Shown piece after piece: positions 47,794 to 56,270 of a stretch of 64,000 nt of DNA. Origin of the DNA: Halomonas sp. KG2 (lineage in GTDB: Bacteria > Pseudomonadota > Gammaproteobacteria > Pseudomonadales > Halomonadaceae); the NCBI GenBank assembly GCA_030440445.1, contig CP098528.1, forward strand, positions 1,240,001-1,304,000. The letters run 5' to 3'. Below the pieces are notes generated by a model. The model searched no databases, was not told the origin of the DNA, and saw only the letters and a program-made list of their open reading frames with translations. A program made the position numbers and the translations under genes. Position 1 is the first letter of the stretch. Every line of letters starts with the position of its first letter.

Positions 47794-48708
47794 ATGAGTG
47801 AACCCACGACGCGCACTGCAGTGCGGCCGACGGCGCCTGGCTGGCTTCAAGCCTGGCTGCCCCGTTTGGTACTTGCCCCTTCTGTTGCGGTGTCTCTGTT
47901 TTTTGTTTACGGCTTTATGTTGTGGACTTTTGTGTTGTCGCTAACCAGCTCGCGCATGTTGCCTAGCTACGATTTTGTTGGTTTTGGCCAATATACGCGG
48001 CTAATGGCCAACGAGCGTTGGTGGATAGCCTCTACCAACCTGGTGCTGTTTGGCGTGCTGTTTATTGTGATTTGTTTGGTGATTGGCGCGCTGTTGGCAA
48101 TTCTACTGGATCAGAAAATTCGCCAAGAGGGCGCGCTGCGCACGATTTATCTCTATCCCATGGCACTGTCGTTTATTGTTACGGGCGTGGTATGGAAGTG
48201 GCTGCTGAATCCCCAGCTGGGAATTCAGGCGATGGTGCAAAGCTGGGGATTTGAGTCGTTTCGCTTCGATTGGATCGTTGATCCTGATATGGCGATTTAT
48301 ACCCTGGTGATTGCAGCGGTTTGGCAGGCATCTGGCTTTGTGATGGCGCTCTTTTTGGCGGGGTTGCGGGGTATTGATGACAGCATCGTCAAAGCTGCTC
48401 AATTAGACGGTGCTAGCCTGCCGCGCATTTACTGGCGGGTGGTGATGCCGTGCCTGCGTCCGGTGGTGTTCAGCGCGGTGATGATTCTGTCCCATATTGC
48501 GATTAAGAGCTTTGATTTAGTGGTAGCACTCACCGGCGGTGGGCCTGGTTATGCCACCGATCTGCCCGCTACCTTTATGTACACCCACGCCTTTAATCGT
48601 GCTCAGATCGGGCTCGGCTCCGCTAGCGCTATGTTAATGCTCGGTGGTGTTCTGGCGATTTTGATTCCTTACCTCTATTCCGAACTAAGGAGCCGCAAAC
48701 ATGGCTAA
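47794..48708 (+). CDS. gtsB: Sugar ABC transporter permease (first)
   Basis: 304 residues, six membrane helices, binding-protein-dependent inner-membrane permease. The EAA loop is AAQLDGASLPRIYWRVVMP. The opening VLAPSVAVSLFFVYGFMLWT and FVGFGQYTRLM are typical of MalF/UgpA-like sugar permeases. It overlaps the second permease gene by 8 nt. A GAGGGA site precedes the ATG. Confidence 0.9.
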   Translation: MSEPTTRTAVRPTAPGWLQAWLPRLVLAPSVAVSLFFVYGFMLWTFVLSLTSSRMLPSYDFVGFGQYTRLMANERWWIASTNLVLFGVLFIVICLVIGALLAILLDQKIRQEGALRTIYLYPMALSFIVTGVVWKWLLNPQLGIQAMVQSWGFESFRFDWIVDPDMAIYTLVIAAVWQASGFVMALFLAGLRGIDDSIVKAAQLDGASLPRIYWRVVMPCLRPVVFSAVMILSHIAIKSFDLVVALTGGGPGYATDLPATFMYTHAFNRAQIGLGSASAMLMLGGVLAILIPYLYSELRSRKHG

Positions 48709-49579
48709 CGTGATTCGTCGGCAAACGCCTGCCGCACGGCTGTTGCGGGCTGTGCTTTATGGCGTACTGAGTGTGGCGGGGCTGTTTTATATCTTGCCGA
48801 TGGTGGTCATGTTGATGACCTCTATCAAACCGTTGAGCGAAATAAGTGCGGGAACGCTGCTATCGCTGCCGCAAAACCCAACCCTTGAACCCTGGACGAA
48901 AGCCTGGGGAGAAGCGTGTACCGGTATGCGCTGTGAAGGTGTCGGCGGTTATTTTTGGAACTCCTTTGCGATGGTGATTCCTGCCGTGCTGATCTCCACC
49001 ACGGTCGGGGCGCTAAATGGCTATGCGCTTACCAAATGGCGCTTTAAAGGCTCGGAATTGGTCTTTGCGCTGATGCTATTTGGCTGCTTTATCCCGTTTC
49101 AGGTGGTGCTGTTACCAATGGCACAAACCTTGGGCTGGTTAGGGCTTTCCAGCTCACGTGCAGGGCTGATTCTGGTGCATGTAGTTTTTGGCATTGCCTT
49201 TACCACGCTGTTTTTCCGCAACTTCTATGTCGGAATTCCTAACGAGCTGGTCTCTGCGGCGAAGCTGGATGGCGCGGGATTCTTCCGTATTTTCTGGCGC
49301 ATTTTATTGCCGGTTTCCGCGCCGATTATTGTGGTGTCAGTCATCTGGCAATTCACCCAGATATGGAATGACTTCCTGTTTGGCGTAGCGTTTTCTGCTC
49401 ACAACACTCAGCCGGTGACGGTGGCGCTCAACAATTTGGTCAATACGTCCACTGGTGTGCGTGAGTACAACGTCGATATGGCTGCCGCGATGATTGCAGC
49501 ACTGCCAACGCTGGTGGTGTATGTGCTGGCCGGAAAGTATTTCGTGCGCGGGCTGACGGCAGGCTCCGTGAAAGGCTAA
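48701..49579 (+). CDS. gtsC: Sugar ABC transporter permease (second)
   Basis: 292 residues, six membrane helices, MalG/UgpE-like. The EAA loop is AAKLDGAGFFRIFWRILLP, preceded by YVGIPNELV. The start overlaps the first permease gene. It pairs with that protein to form the channel. Confidence 0.9.
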   Translation: MANVIRRQTPAARLLRAVLYGVLSVAGLFYILPMVVMLMTSIKPLSEISAGTLLSLPQNPTLEPWTKAWGEACTGMRCEGVGGYFWNSFAMVIPAVLISTTVGALNGYALTKWRFKGSELVFALMLFGCFIPFQVVLLPMAQTLGWLGLSSSRAGLILVHVVFGIAFTTLFFRNFYVGIPNELVSAAKLDGAGFFRIFWRILLPVSAPIIVVSVIWQFTQIWNDFLFGVAFSAHNTQPVTVALNNLVNTSTGVREYNVDMAAAMIAALPTLVVYVLAGKYFVRGLTAGSVKG

Positions 49580-49649
49580 TAACAATCAGATTGGTGACAA
49601 CTTTCTAAAGGTTTCTTTAGCAAGGTCAGAATCAACCCGTAGCGGGAGT

Positions 49650-49671
49650 CTTTCGCCATGGATGGCGAAAG
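49650..49671 (+). repeat. Inverted repeat between gtsC and gtsD
   Basis: CTTTCGCCAT-GG-ATGGCGAAAG, a perfect inverted repeat in the 185-bp gap. It has no U-tract. It could end transcripts of the transport genes or serve as a regulator site. Confidence 0.5.
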
Positions 49672-49723
49672 TAGCGTCCAGGGAAGGATTTACAGCGCCC
49701 CCGCCAAGGGTTGTTCAGACCGG

Positions 49724-49731
49724 AATAACAA
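49724..49731 (+). promoter_or_regulatory. AAnAAnAA motif before gtsD
   Basis: AATAACAA, 33 nt before the start codon. It is the farthest from the start of the seven seen. Confidence 0.3.
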
Positions 49732-49764
49732 CTTTGTCAGCAGTCTTACAATGGGGTTTTCATT

Positions 49765-50886
49765 ATGGCAGCGTTAGAAATTCACAACGTGCGCAAAGAG
49801 TTCGGCAGCGAGCGGGTGCTGAAAGATGTCAGTATTTCGATTGATTCTGGTGAATTCCTGATTTTGGTGGGGCCATCTGGCTGTGGTAAATCCACGCTGA
49901 TGAACGCCATCGCCGGGCTGGAGCCGGTGACTAGCGGCAATATCTATATCGACGGCGAAGACGTCACTTGGCGCACACCTGCTGAGCGGGATATTGCCAT
50001 GGTGTTTCAGTCCTACGCGCTCTATCCCAGCATGACCGTACGGCAAAACATCAGCTTTGGGCTGGAAATGCGCAAGGTGCCCAAAGCCGAGCGTGTCGGT
50101 GCCGTAGAGCGCGTGGCCGATCTGCTGCAAATCTCTCACCTGCTTGAACGTAAGCCTGCCCAGCTTTCGGGTGGCCAGCGTCAGCGGGTGGCCATGGGGC
50201 GGGCGCTGGCACGTGAGCCCAAGGTGTATCTATTTGACGAGCCGCTATCAAATCTGGACGCAAAGCTGCGGGTGGATATGCGTACCGAGATTAAAAAGCT
50301 CCACCAGCGCTTAGGCACCACAATTGTTTACGTCACTCATGACCAAGTTGAAGCAATGACCCTGGCCGACTGCATCGCGGTGATGCGTGATGGCAATATC
50401 CTGCAGCTTGGTAGCCCCGATGAGGTGTATAACAACCCGGTCGATATGTTCGTCGCAGGCTTTATGGGGTCTCCATCAATGAACTTTATTCGCGCGACGC
50501 TTGAGACGGCAGGCGATGGCTATGCACTACGTATTGCCACCCCTGATGAAGACGATGTATTGCTGCCATGGCCCTCTGAACGCAATGCAGCGGGGCTTGT
50601 GGAACAGCTGAATAAGCCAATTATTCTTGGGCTACGACCAGAACATTTCAGCGAGGAGGATGTTCGGCTGAGCGAGCAGGCGGAAGGGACACTAATGGAG
50701 GCCAGGGTAAGCGTGGTTGAGCCGACCGGTGCCGATATTCTGCTACGCCTGCCGCTGGGAGAGCAGGAAATCACCGCCAGGGTAGGACCCAAGTGCGCAA
50801 TTGCACCCGGCGAACGCTTGTCGCTACGCGTCGATATGGCCCGCGCCGTGCTGTTTGATGCCGAGACTGAACAGCGCTTGGCTTGA
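49765..50886 (+). CDS. gtsD: Sugar ABC transporter ATP-binding protein (UgpC/MalK type)
   Basis: 373 residues. Walker A is GPSGCGKST (residues 36-44), the signature is LSGGQRQRVAMGRA, Walker B is VYLFDEPLSNLDA and the H-loop is VTHDQVEAMTLAD. The C-terminal TOBE/regulatory domain covers about 240-373. It energises the two permeases. Its gap from gtsC suggests either a long intercistronic leader or a separate promoter. A strong terminator follows. Confidence 0.93.
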   Translation: MAALEIHNVRKEFGSERVLKDVSISIDSGEFLILVGPSGCGKSTLMNAIAGLEPVTSGNIYIDGEDVTWRTPAERDIAMVFQSYALYPSMTVRQNISFGLEMRKVPKAERVGAVERVADLLQISHLLERKPAQLSGGQRQRVAMGRALAREPKVYLFDEPLSNLDAKLRVDMRTEIKKLHQRLGTTIVYVTHDQVEAMTLADCIAVMRDGNILQLGSPDEVYNNPVDMFVAGFMGSPSMNFIRATLETAGDGYALRIATPDEDDVLLPWPSERNAAGLVEQLNKPIILGLRPEHFSEEDVRLSEQAEGTLMEARVSVVEPTGADILLRLPLGEQEITARVGPKCAIAPGERLSLRVDMARAVLFDAETEQRLA

Positions 50887-50912
50887 AGCGTTAGTGTCAT
50901 GTCGTACTGATA

Positions 50913-50952
50913 AGTAAAGAGCCTCTGCTGATATTAGCAGAGGCTCTTTACT
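50913..50952. terminator. Bidirectional terminator between gtsD and the BCCT gene
   Basis: AGTAAAGAGCCTCTGCT and AGCAGAGGCTCTTTACT form a perfect 17-bp stem around GATATT. It lies between convergent genes. Confidence 0.85.
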
Positions 50953-50970
50953 ATCGTCCTAATGTCCTCG

Positions 50971-52611
50971 TTAGCGACGTATATGCTTTAACTCGCCATT
51001 CAGCGCTTTAATGATCGAGTAGCACATCAACAGCATAACAATTGAGAATGGAATGGCTGTTGCCGTCACGCCTGCCTGAAGCGCTGATAAGCCGCCACCA
51101 ATCAGCAGTACGATAGCGATAAGCCCCTCAACAATTGCCCAGAACATGCGCTGTGGGCGGGGAGCGTCAATTTTTCCGCCGGCCGTGATAGTGTCGATCA
51201 CCAAAGACCCCGAGTCCGACGAGGTAACAAAGAATATCAGTGCTAATACGATGCCTAAGGTAGACATAATGCCTGTTAGAGGCAGCTCATTAAGCATGCC
51301 AAATAGCGACAGTTCAGGTCTGTAGTTGTCGATGACATACTCTTTAACCAGACTGCTAGCGGGATCTGCGTAGAGCTGATCTAGCGCCGTAGCGCCAAAG
51401 ACGCCCATCCAAATAAAGATGAACAAGCTGGGAACAAGCAGCACACAAAGCACGAACTCTCGCACGGTACGGCCTCGCGACACGCGGGCGATAAACATGC
51501 CGACGAAAGGTGCCCAACTGATCCACCACGCCCAGTAGAAAATAGTCCAGGATTGACGGTAGGCATCATCGTCACGGCCGAAAGGGGCCGATAGAGGCAG
51601 GAAGTCAGCAACATAGGTGACAAGCCCGGACATGAAACCGCTTAGCGCAATCAACGTTGGCCCGGCAAACAAAACGAAGAAGAAGAACAACACGGCCAGG
51701 ATCATATTGAATTCAGACAGCTTCTTTAAGCCGCCCTCTAATCCACGCCATACGGACACTAGCGCGACTGCCGTTACGAGCACAATGACGATCACCTGGG
51801 TGGTGGTGTTTACCTCCATGCCAAAGACGAAGTTCATCCCCGCATTCGCTTGTTGTGCGCCCAGCCCAAGGGATGTGGCCAGTCCGAAGAGGGTGGCAAA
51901 CACTGCCAGAATGTCGATGGCATGACCCCACCAGCCCCAGACGCGTTCGCCCAGAATTGGAAAAAATGCTGAACGTATCGAAAATGGCAGGCCTTTGTTA
52001 TAGGTAAAAATGCCCAGTGCGAGCGCCATCACAACATACACTGCCCAGCCATGGAGCCCCCAGTGAAGATAGGTGCCCGCAAGCCCCATGGCACTAGCAT
52101 CAGCAATCGCGTCTGGGTTCAGTGTTCCGTCACTTCCGAAGGGCGACGTAATACCTAAAGGCAGCGAAACATTGGCGTGATAAACCGGCTCTAGAACGCC
52201 AAAAAACAGTAAGCCGATGCCAATGCCAGCAGTGAACAGCATTGCAAACCAAGAAAGATAGCTATGATCCGGGCGAGCGTCAGGCCCCCCTAGCCTGACT
52301 GATCCATAAGGCAAGACCACTAGCGCCAAGCAAAACAAAATAAAGAAATCCACCAGGATCATGAAATACCAGTCCAGGGTTCCCGTGGAAAAGGCGACAA
52401 TCGACTGAAAAATGCTCCCTGCGCGTTCAGGAAATAGTAGGGTGAGGATAATAAACACGACCGAAGCAAGGGCGGATACAGCAAAAACGCGATTATGGAT
52501 ATCAAACCCGATGGGGCCAAAGCTCCCCTCGATATTATCCTGCCCGACCACGTAGTCGGTTTGCATATCACTAGCCATAGGCGGCGACTCAGGGTCGCTT
52601 TTAGTGCTCAT
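50971..52611 (-). CDS. BCCT-family transporter (probable choline or betaine carrier)
   Basis: 546 residues, about 12 membrane helices. The BCCT signatures are FTAGIGIGLLFFGVLEPVYH (sodium/substrate region) and TIFYWAWWISWAPFVGMFIARVSRGRT. DSGSLVIDT and FFVTSSDSGS are also typical. It imports a quaternary ammonium solute; adjacency to choline-sulfatase suggests choline or choline-O-sulfate, while a compatible-solute role is equally plausible in a halophile. An AAGGGA site and an AATAATAA motif lie before the ATG on the minus strand. The C-terminus is short, without an extended osmosensory domain. Confidence 0.9.
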   Translation of the reverse strand: MSTKSDPESPPMASDMQTDYVVGQDNIEGSFGPIGFDIHNRVFAVSALASVVFIILTLLFPERAGSIFQSIVAFSTGTLDWYFMILVDFFILFCLALVVLPYGSVRLGGPDARPDHSYLSWFAMLFTAGIGIGLLFFGVLEPVYHANVSLPLGITSPFGSDGTLNPDAIADASAMGLAGTYLHWGLHGWAVYVVMALALGIFTYNKGLPFSIRSAFFPILGERVWGWWGHAIDILAVFATLFGLATSLGLGAQQANAGMNFVFGMEVNTTTQVIVIVLVTAVALVSVWRGLEGGLKKLSEFNMILAVLFFFFVLFAGPTLIALSGFMSGLVTYVADFLPLSAPFGRDDDAYRQSWTIFYWAWWISWAPFVGMFIARVSRGRTVREFVLCVLLVPSLFIFIWMGVFGATALDQLYADPASSLVKEYVIDNYRPELSLFGMLNELPLTGIMSTLGIVLALIFFVTSSDSGSLVIDTITAGGKIDAPRPQRMFWAIVEGLIAIVLLIGGGLSALQAGVTATAIPFSIVMLLMCYSIIKALNGELKHIRR

Positions 52612-52624
52612 AATAGAGTTTCCC

Positions 52625-52632
52625 TTATTATT
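52625..52632 (-). promoter_or_regulatory. AAnAAnAA motif before the BCCT gene
   Basis: AATAATAA on the minus strand, 13 nt before the ATG and overlapping the AAGGGA ribosome-binding site. Confidence 0.4.
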
Positions 52633-52695
52633 AATAATGGGCGCATCCGCCGTCTTATCATCTTTATTTTAGGGTGGTAGTGGTTAAATGATGAA

Positions 52696-54234
52696 TCAAC
52701 GGTTGTTTGTTACGGAGGCGGTGGCTGATAAACGTGCTCGACGCTCTAGGTCGTCCAAGTCGATGTTGTTACGCATATACTGGGTACTAGCATCGAAAGT
52801 GGGCTGATAATCCCATGGCGTAACTTTGCCTTGCTTAAGGGCCCGCGAAACTAGTTTGCGGCGCCGTTGACTGGCAATCACCTCATTATGCATTTGCTCA
52901 TAGTCCCAGCGACTGGCGACCTCATTGCGAAATTCCTTACATAATTCCTGATAAGCAGGGCTTTCGGCGAGATTATTGAGCTCTAGCGGATCTGCATCGA
53001 GATCGAATAGCTGATCTGGATCTGGTGCAGTGTGGACGAATTTGTAACGACCGCGACGAATCATTAGTAGCGGTGCAATAGCCCCTTCGCCAAGATACTC
53101 GCCTATTACCTCATCGTGGCCACCGTTTCCCGTCAGGTGCGGCAAGAGGCTGCGACCATCAATCGGCACGGCATACTCTGGTGCGCTTCCATTGTGGGCT
53201 AGTTCAGCAAACGTTGGCAGCAGATCCATAGTCGATACTGATTCACGCACCCTGCCTGGAGTAAAGCGTTGTGGCGCATGGATAATCATCGGCACACGTG
53301 CTGAGCCCTCGAACCAGCTCATCTTGTACCACAGGCCGCGCTCGCCGAGCATATCACCGTGATCACCTGAGAAAACAATGATGGTGTTTTCATCGAGGCC
53401 AGTCTCCTTCAACGCTTTAAGCACGTCACCGATTTGATCGTCGACATAGCTTAGCGCCCCATAATAAGCATGGCGCGCGTTGCGGATCTGTTCATCGTTG
53501 ATGGTGCCCTCATCGCACTGGTAAACATGACGCAGCCGCTTGGAGTGTGGATCCATCAGCTCTCTTGAATAGGGCACCCGTGGCATATCGATGGCGTCGT
53601 GCTGGTAGCGGTCCCAGTACTCCTGAGGAATGGTGTAAGGGTCGTGTGGGTGCGTCATTGAAACAGTCAGGCAGAAGGGCCGCTGCTCGCCATTGCGGGC
53701 ATAATCGTAAAGAAAGCGCTTAGCGCGGAAAGCGACTTCATCGTCGAAGTCGAGCTGGTTGGAGCGCACGCATGGCCCCGCCTGAATCACCGACGACATA
53801 TTGTGGTAGTAGCTAGGCCGTTCATGAAAGTTTTCCCAGTCGACAAACCAGCCATAGTCGGCCGGGTAGATATCGGTGGTCAGCCGTTCTTCGAAACCAT
53901 GCAACTGGTCAGGGCCGCAGAAATGCATCTTACCGGTGAGGGCGGTGTAGTAACCAGCATCGCGTAGATAATGGGCGAAAGTAGGAGTATCTGCGGGGAA
54001 GTCAGCGGCATTGTCATAACCTCCAATGCGTGACGGCAATTGCCCTGCCATCAGCGTAAAACGAGATGGCGCGCACAGCGGGGTGTTGCAGTAGGCTGAG
54101 TCGAACACTACCCCTTCATCTGCCAATCGTGAGAGGTGGGGGGGTTTTACGATGGGGTGGCCGTGGAAGGGCATCGCTGAGGCTGCTATCTGGTCGGCCA
54201 TCAGGAAAAGAATGTTGGGTTGTCGGATCGTCAT
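52696..54234 (-). CDS. betC: Choline-sulfatase
   Basis: 512-residue sulfatase that hydrolyses choline-O-sulfate to choline. The sulfatase signature is CNTPLCAPSRFTLMAGQLPS, where Cys54 is the residue converted to formylglycine (C-x-P-S-R). Metal-binding N-terminus ILFLMADQ and VFSGDHGDMLGERGLW follow. The tail KGKVTPWDYQPTFDAS with MRNNIDLDDLERRARL is typical of BetC. It is divergent from a LysR gene and followed by a BCCT carrier. Free choline would feed betaine synthesis encoded elsewhere. A formylglycine-generating or anSME enzyme is not in this window. Confidence 0.93.
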   Translation of the reverse strand: MTIRQPNILFLMADQIAASAMPFHGHPIVKPPHLSRLADEGVVFDSAYCNTPLCAPSRFTLMAGQLPSRIGGYDNAADFPADTPTFAHYLRDAGYYTALTGKMHFCGPDQLHGFEERLTTDIYPADYGWFVDWENFHERPSYYHNMSSVIQAGPCVRSNQLDFDDEVAFRAKRFLYDYARNGEQRPFCLTVSMTHPHDPYTIPQEYWDRYQHDAIDMPRVPYSRELMDPHSKRLRHVYQCDEGTINDEQIRNARHAYYGALSYVDDQIGDVLKALKETGLDENTIIVFSGDHGDMLGERGLWYKMSWFEGSARVPMIIHAPQRFTPGRVRESVSTMDLLPTFAELAHNGSAPEYAVPIDGRSLLPHLTGNGGHDEVIGEYLGEGAIAPLLMIRRGRYKFVHTAPDPDQLFDLDADPLELNNLAESPAYQELCKEFRNEVASRWDYEQMHNEVIASQRRRKLVSRALKQGKVTPWDYQPTFDASTQYMRNNIDLDDLERRARLSATASVTNNR

Positions 54235-54342
54235 AGACAGAATCTCCAGCGTTACGGCGGCTATTAGTTCTTAGTAAGTCTCTCTGCTAATCCGGTAACC
54301 TGTAAACTGGCTATTTTTTAATGTTTTCCATTAGGTGAGCTT

Positions 54343-55245
54343 ATGTCATTAATCGGGCGAAAGGTGTCACAGAATGGGTTAAGGGTGTTTGAAGTGGCGG
54401 CTAGACACCTTAGCTTTACAGCGGCTGCTAATGAACTGCGTTCGACCCAGTCGGCGGTCAGCCAGCAGGTTCGGGCGTTGGAAGAAGAGCTTGGCTTACA
54501 GCTTTTTGACCGGGTATACCGTGGCGTGCTACTGACCGAATCTGGTCATGCGCTGTTTGCCAGTGTTCAGGAGGGGTTTTCGATCATTGAGGAGACGATC
54601 GAACGGCTGCAGCATCGCCAGCATAATCCGCACGTCAATATTTTGACCGATTTTTCGTTGGCTGCTTACTGGCTGATGCCGCGGCTGCCGATGTTTCGGC
54701 AGCAGCACCCTAATATCGACGTACGCATTTTAACTAGCCAGGAAGTCTTTGAGTGGAGAGGGCAAGAGGTCGATGTGGCCATTATGTTCTGTGATGAACG
54801 GGGGATGAAAAACGCTTCTCCATTGTTTCAGGAGGAGGTTTTTCCTGTCTGTAGTGCTGGTTTTTTGAAACAGTACGGCCCATTGGAACAGCTCTCATCG
54901 CTTGCTGAAGTCCCCCTGCTGACCCTTACCGCTGATCAACGGCAGCACTGGCTGGATTGGCCGACATACTTCAAGCAAATGGGCGGGGCGCCTTATGGGC
55001 AATCTTCCGAACTGGATTTCAATAACTATACGCTGTTGATTCAAGCGGCGATTGCAGGGCAAGGCGTAGCGCTGGGTTGGAGAGGGCTAGTCGAAGACAT
55101 GCTCGAGCGTGGCATGCTGGTCGGACTGAAGCATCTCAGTCTGGCGACGCCTAATGGTTACGGCATCATTGATGCCAACCCAAATGACAATGGGGTTGGC
55201 AAACGCACGTTTCTCGACTGGATCGCATCGAACCCTCCCGTTTAA
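54343..55245 (+). CDS. LysR-family regulator (choline-sulfate locus)
   Basis: 300 residues. The N-terminal helix-turn-helix (LRVFEVAARHLSFTAAANEL, STQSAVSQQVRALEEELG) and the substrate-binding domain of the GcvA-like subgroup are complete. It is divergent from betC over a 108-bp gap, the usual LysR layout, so it probably controls betC and perhaps the BCCT gene. Its stop overlaps the convergent ycjF stop by four nt. Confidence 0.88.
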   Translation: MSLIGRKVSQNGLRVFEVAARHLSFTAAANELRSTQSAVSQQVRALEEELGLQLFDRVYRGVLLTESGHALFASVQEGFSIIEETIERLQHRQHNPHVNILTDFSLAAYWLMPRLPMFRQQHPNIDVRILTSQEVFEWRGQEVDVAIMFCDERGMKNASPLFQEEVFPVCSAGFLKQYGPLEQLSSLAEVPLLTLTADQRQHWLDWPTYFKQMGGAPYGQSSELDFNNYTLLIQAAIAGQGVALGWRGLVEDMLERGMLVGLKHLSLATPNGYGIIDANPNDNGVGKRTFLDWIASNPPV

Positions 55246-56270
55246 CGATCTTGTGAAACGGGCTCTTTATCGAGCCGTTTGATTTGCCTCCATAGGTCTT
55301 GGCGTAGATCGGCCAACTTGGGTTGCTCTTCATCCGTAAAGGCCACTGGGCGACATAGACGCTGGGCGCGTAGCCCTAAACGGGCGCTCAGTAGGCCTGT
55401 GGCCAAACCTTGGCCCGCACGAGCGGAAAGCCTACCTGCCAAATCCAGTGAGAGCATATCCATGCTGGCGTCAGTAGCGAGCTCGCTGGCCCCGGCAAAG
55501 GCCATGTTATGCAGCACATTGCGAAACAGCCGTAGACGGCTAGCGTAACCAAGCTCAAGTCCGTAAAGGCGGCAGAGTCTGTCGACCATGGCAAGACTGC
55601 GCCAGGCCACCAGTGCCATATCCACCAACGTCAGCGGGCTGATAGCCACCATAATGGCCGTTTCACCAGACATACGGGTAATTAGGCGTTGGGCTTCGCG
55701 ATCGCGGGGCGCCAGTAGATGGTAGCGTAGCAGTGTTTGTATCTCTTCACCGCTATGGTGGGGCTGACAGGCACGTTGAAATGCCTGCCAATGAGGATCA
55801 TCGTCGCTCAGCTTTAGCTGGCGCTTGAGCTGCTCTGCCATGGATTGGGCTTGCTTGGTAGAGCGCTGTGGCAGCTCGGCTAGATCATGGCGTAAACGGT
55901 CATGGCGCTTTAAGCGACGCAGACGGCCAAGCTCTTTCAACAATGACAAACCGCCTAAACCAATCAAACTAATGCCAAACAGCTGCCAGGCCATGGTCAT
56001 CCACTGTGACTGGGAAAAGGCGTCTGGAATGCCGGTGGCCAATTCTACGCTGCCCAACGTAGCACCGCCGACCAGGGCAAACATCAACCCCCAACGGCGT
56101 TTTCGGGGTGTGCTCAGGCTCGCTTCCGGAAGTGCTTTGATGTCTGCCTGGGGAGTCAGCGGCTGATGCGATTCAGTCGCGGCAAAACTTTCACGCTGAC
56201 GCAATTGCTCGGGGTTGGGGGCGGGTGCTTCTTCTGTTTGGAAATCCCGGCGCGGCTGAGGATTACTCAT
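55242..56270 (-). CDS. ycjF: YcjF-family membrane protein (UPF0283/TIGR01620)
   Basis: 342 residues with a Pro/Gln-rich cytoplasmic start, two membrane helices at about 60-115 and a C-terminal domain with ISPLTLVDMALVAWRSLAMVDRLCRLYG and ASELATDASMDMLSLDLAGRLSARAGQG, typical of YcjF. Its start overlaps the ycjX stop (ATGA), so the two are coupled. The molecular function is unknown; in E. coli the pair is envelope-stress (Psp) linked. No pspA is seen here. Confidence 0.9.
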   Translation of the reverse strand: MSNPQPRRDFQTEEAPAPNPEQLRQRESFAATESHQPLTPQADIKALPEASLSTPRKRRWGLMFALVGGATLGSVELATGIPDAFSQSQWMTMAWQLFGISLIGLGGLSLLKELGRLRRLKRHDRLRHDLAELPQRSTKQAQSMAEQLKRQLKLSDDDPHWQAFQRACQPHHSGEEIQTLLRYHLLAPRDREAQRLITRMSGETAIMVAISPLTLVDMALVAWRSLAMVDRLCRLYGLELGYASRLRLFRNVLHNMAFAGASELATDASMDMLSLDLAGRLSARAGQGLATGLLSARLGLRAQRLCRPVAFTDEEQPKLADLRQDLWRQIKRLDKEPVSQDR

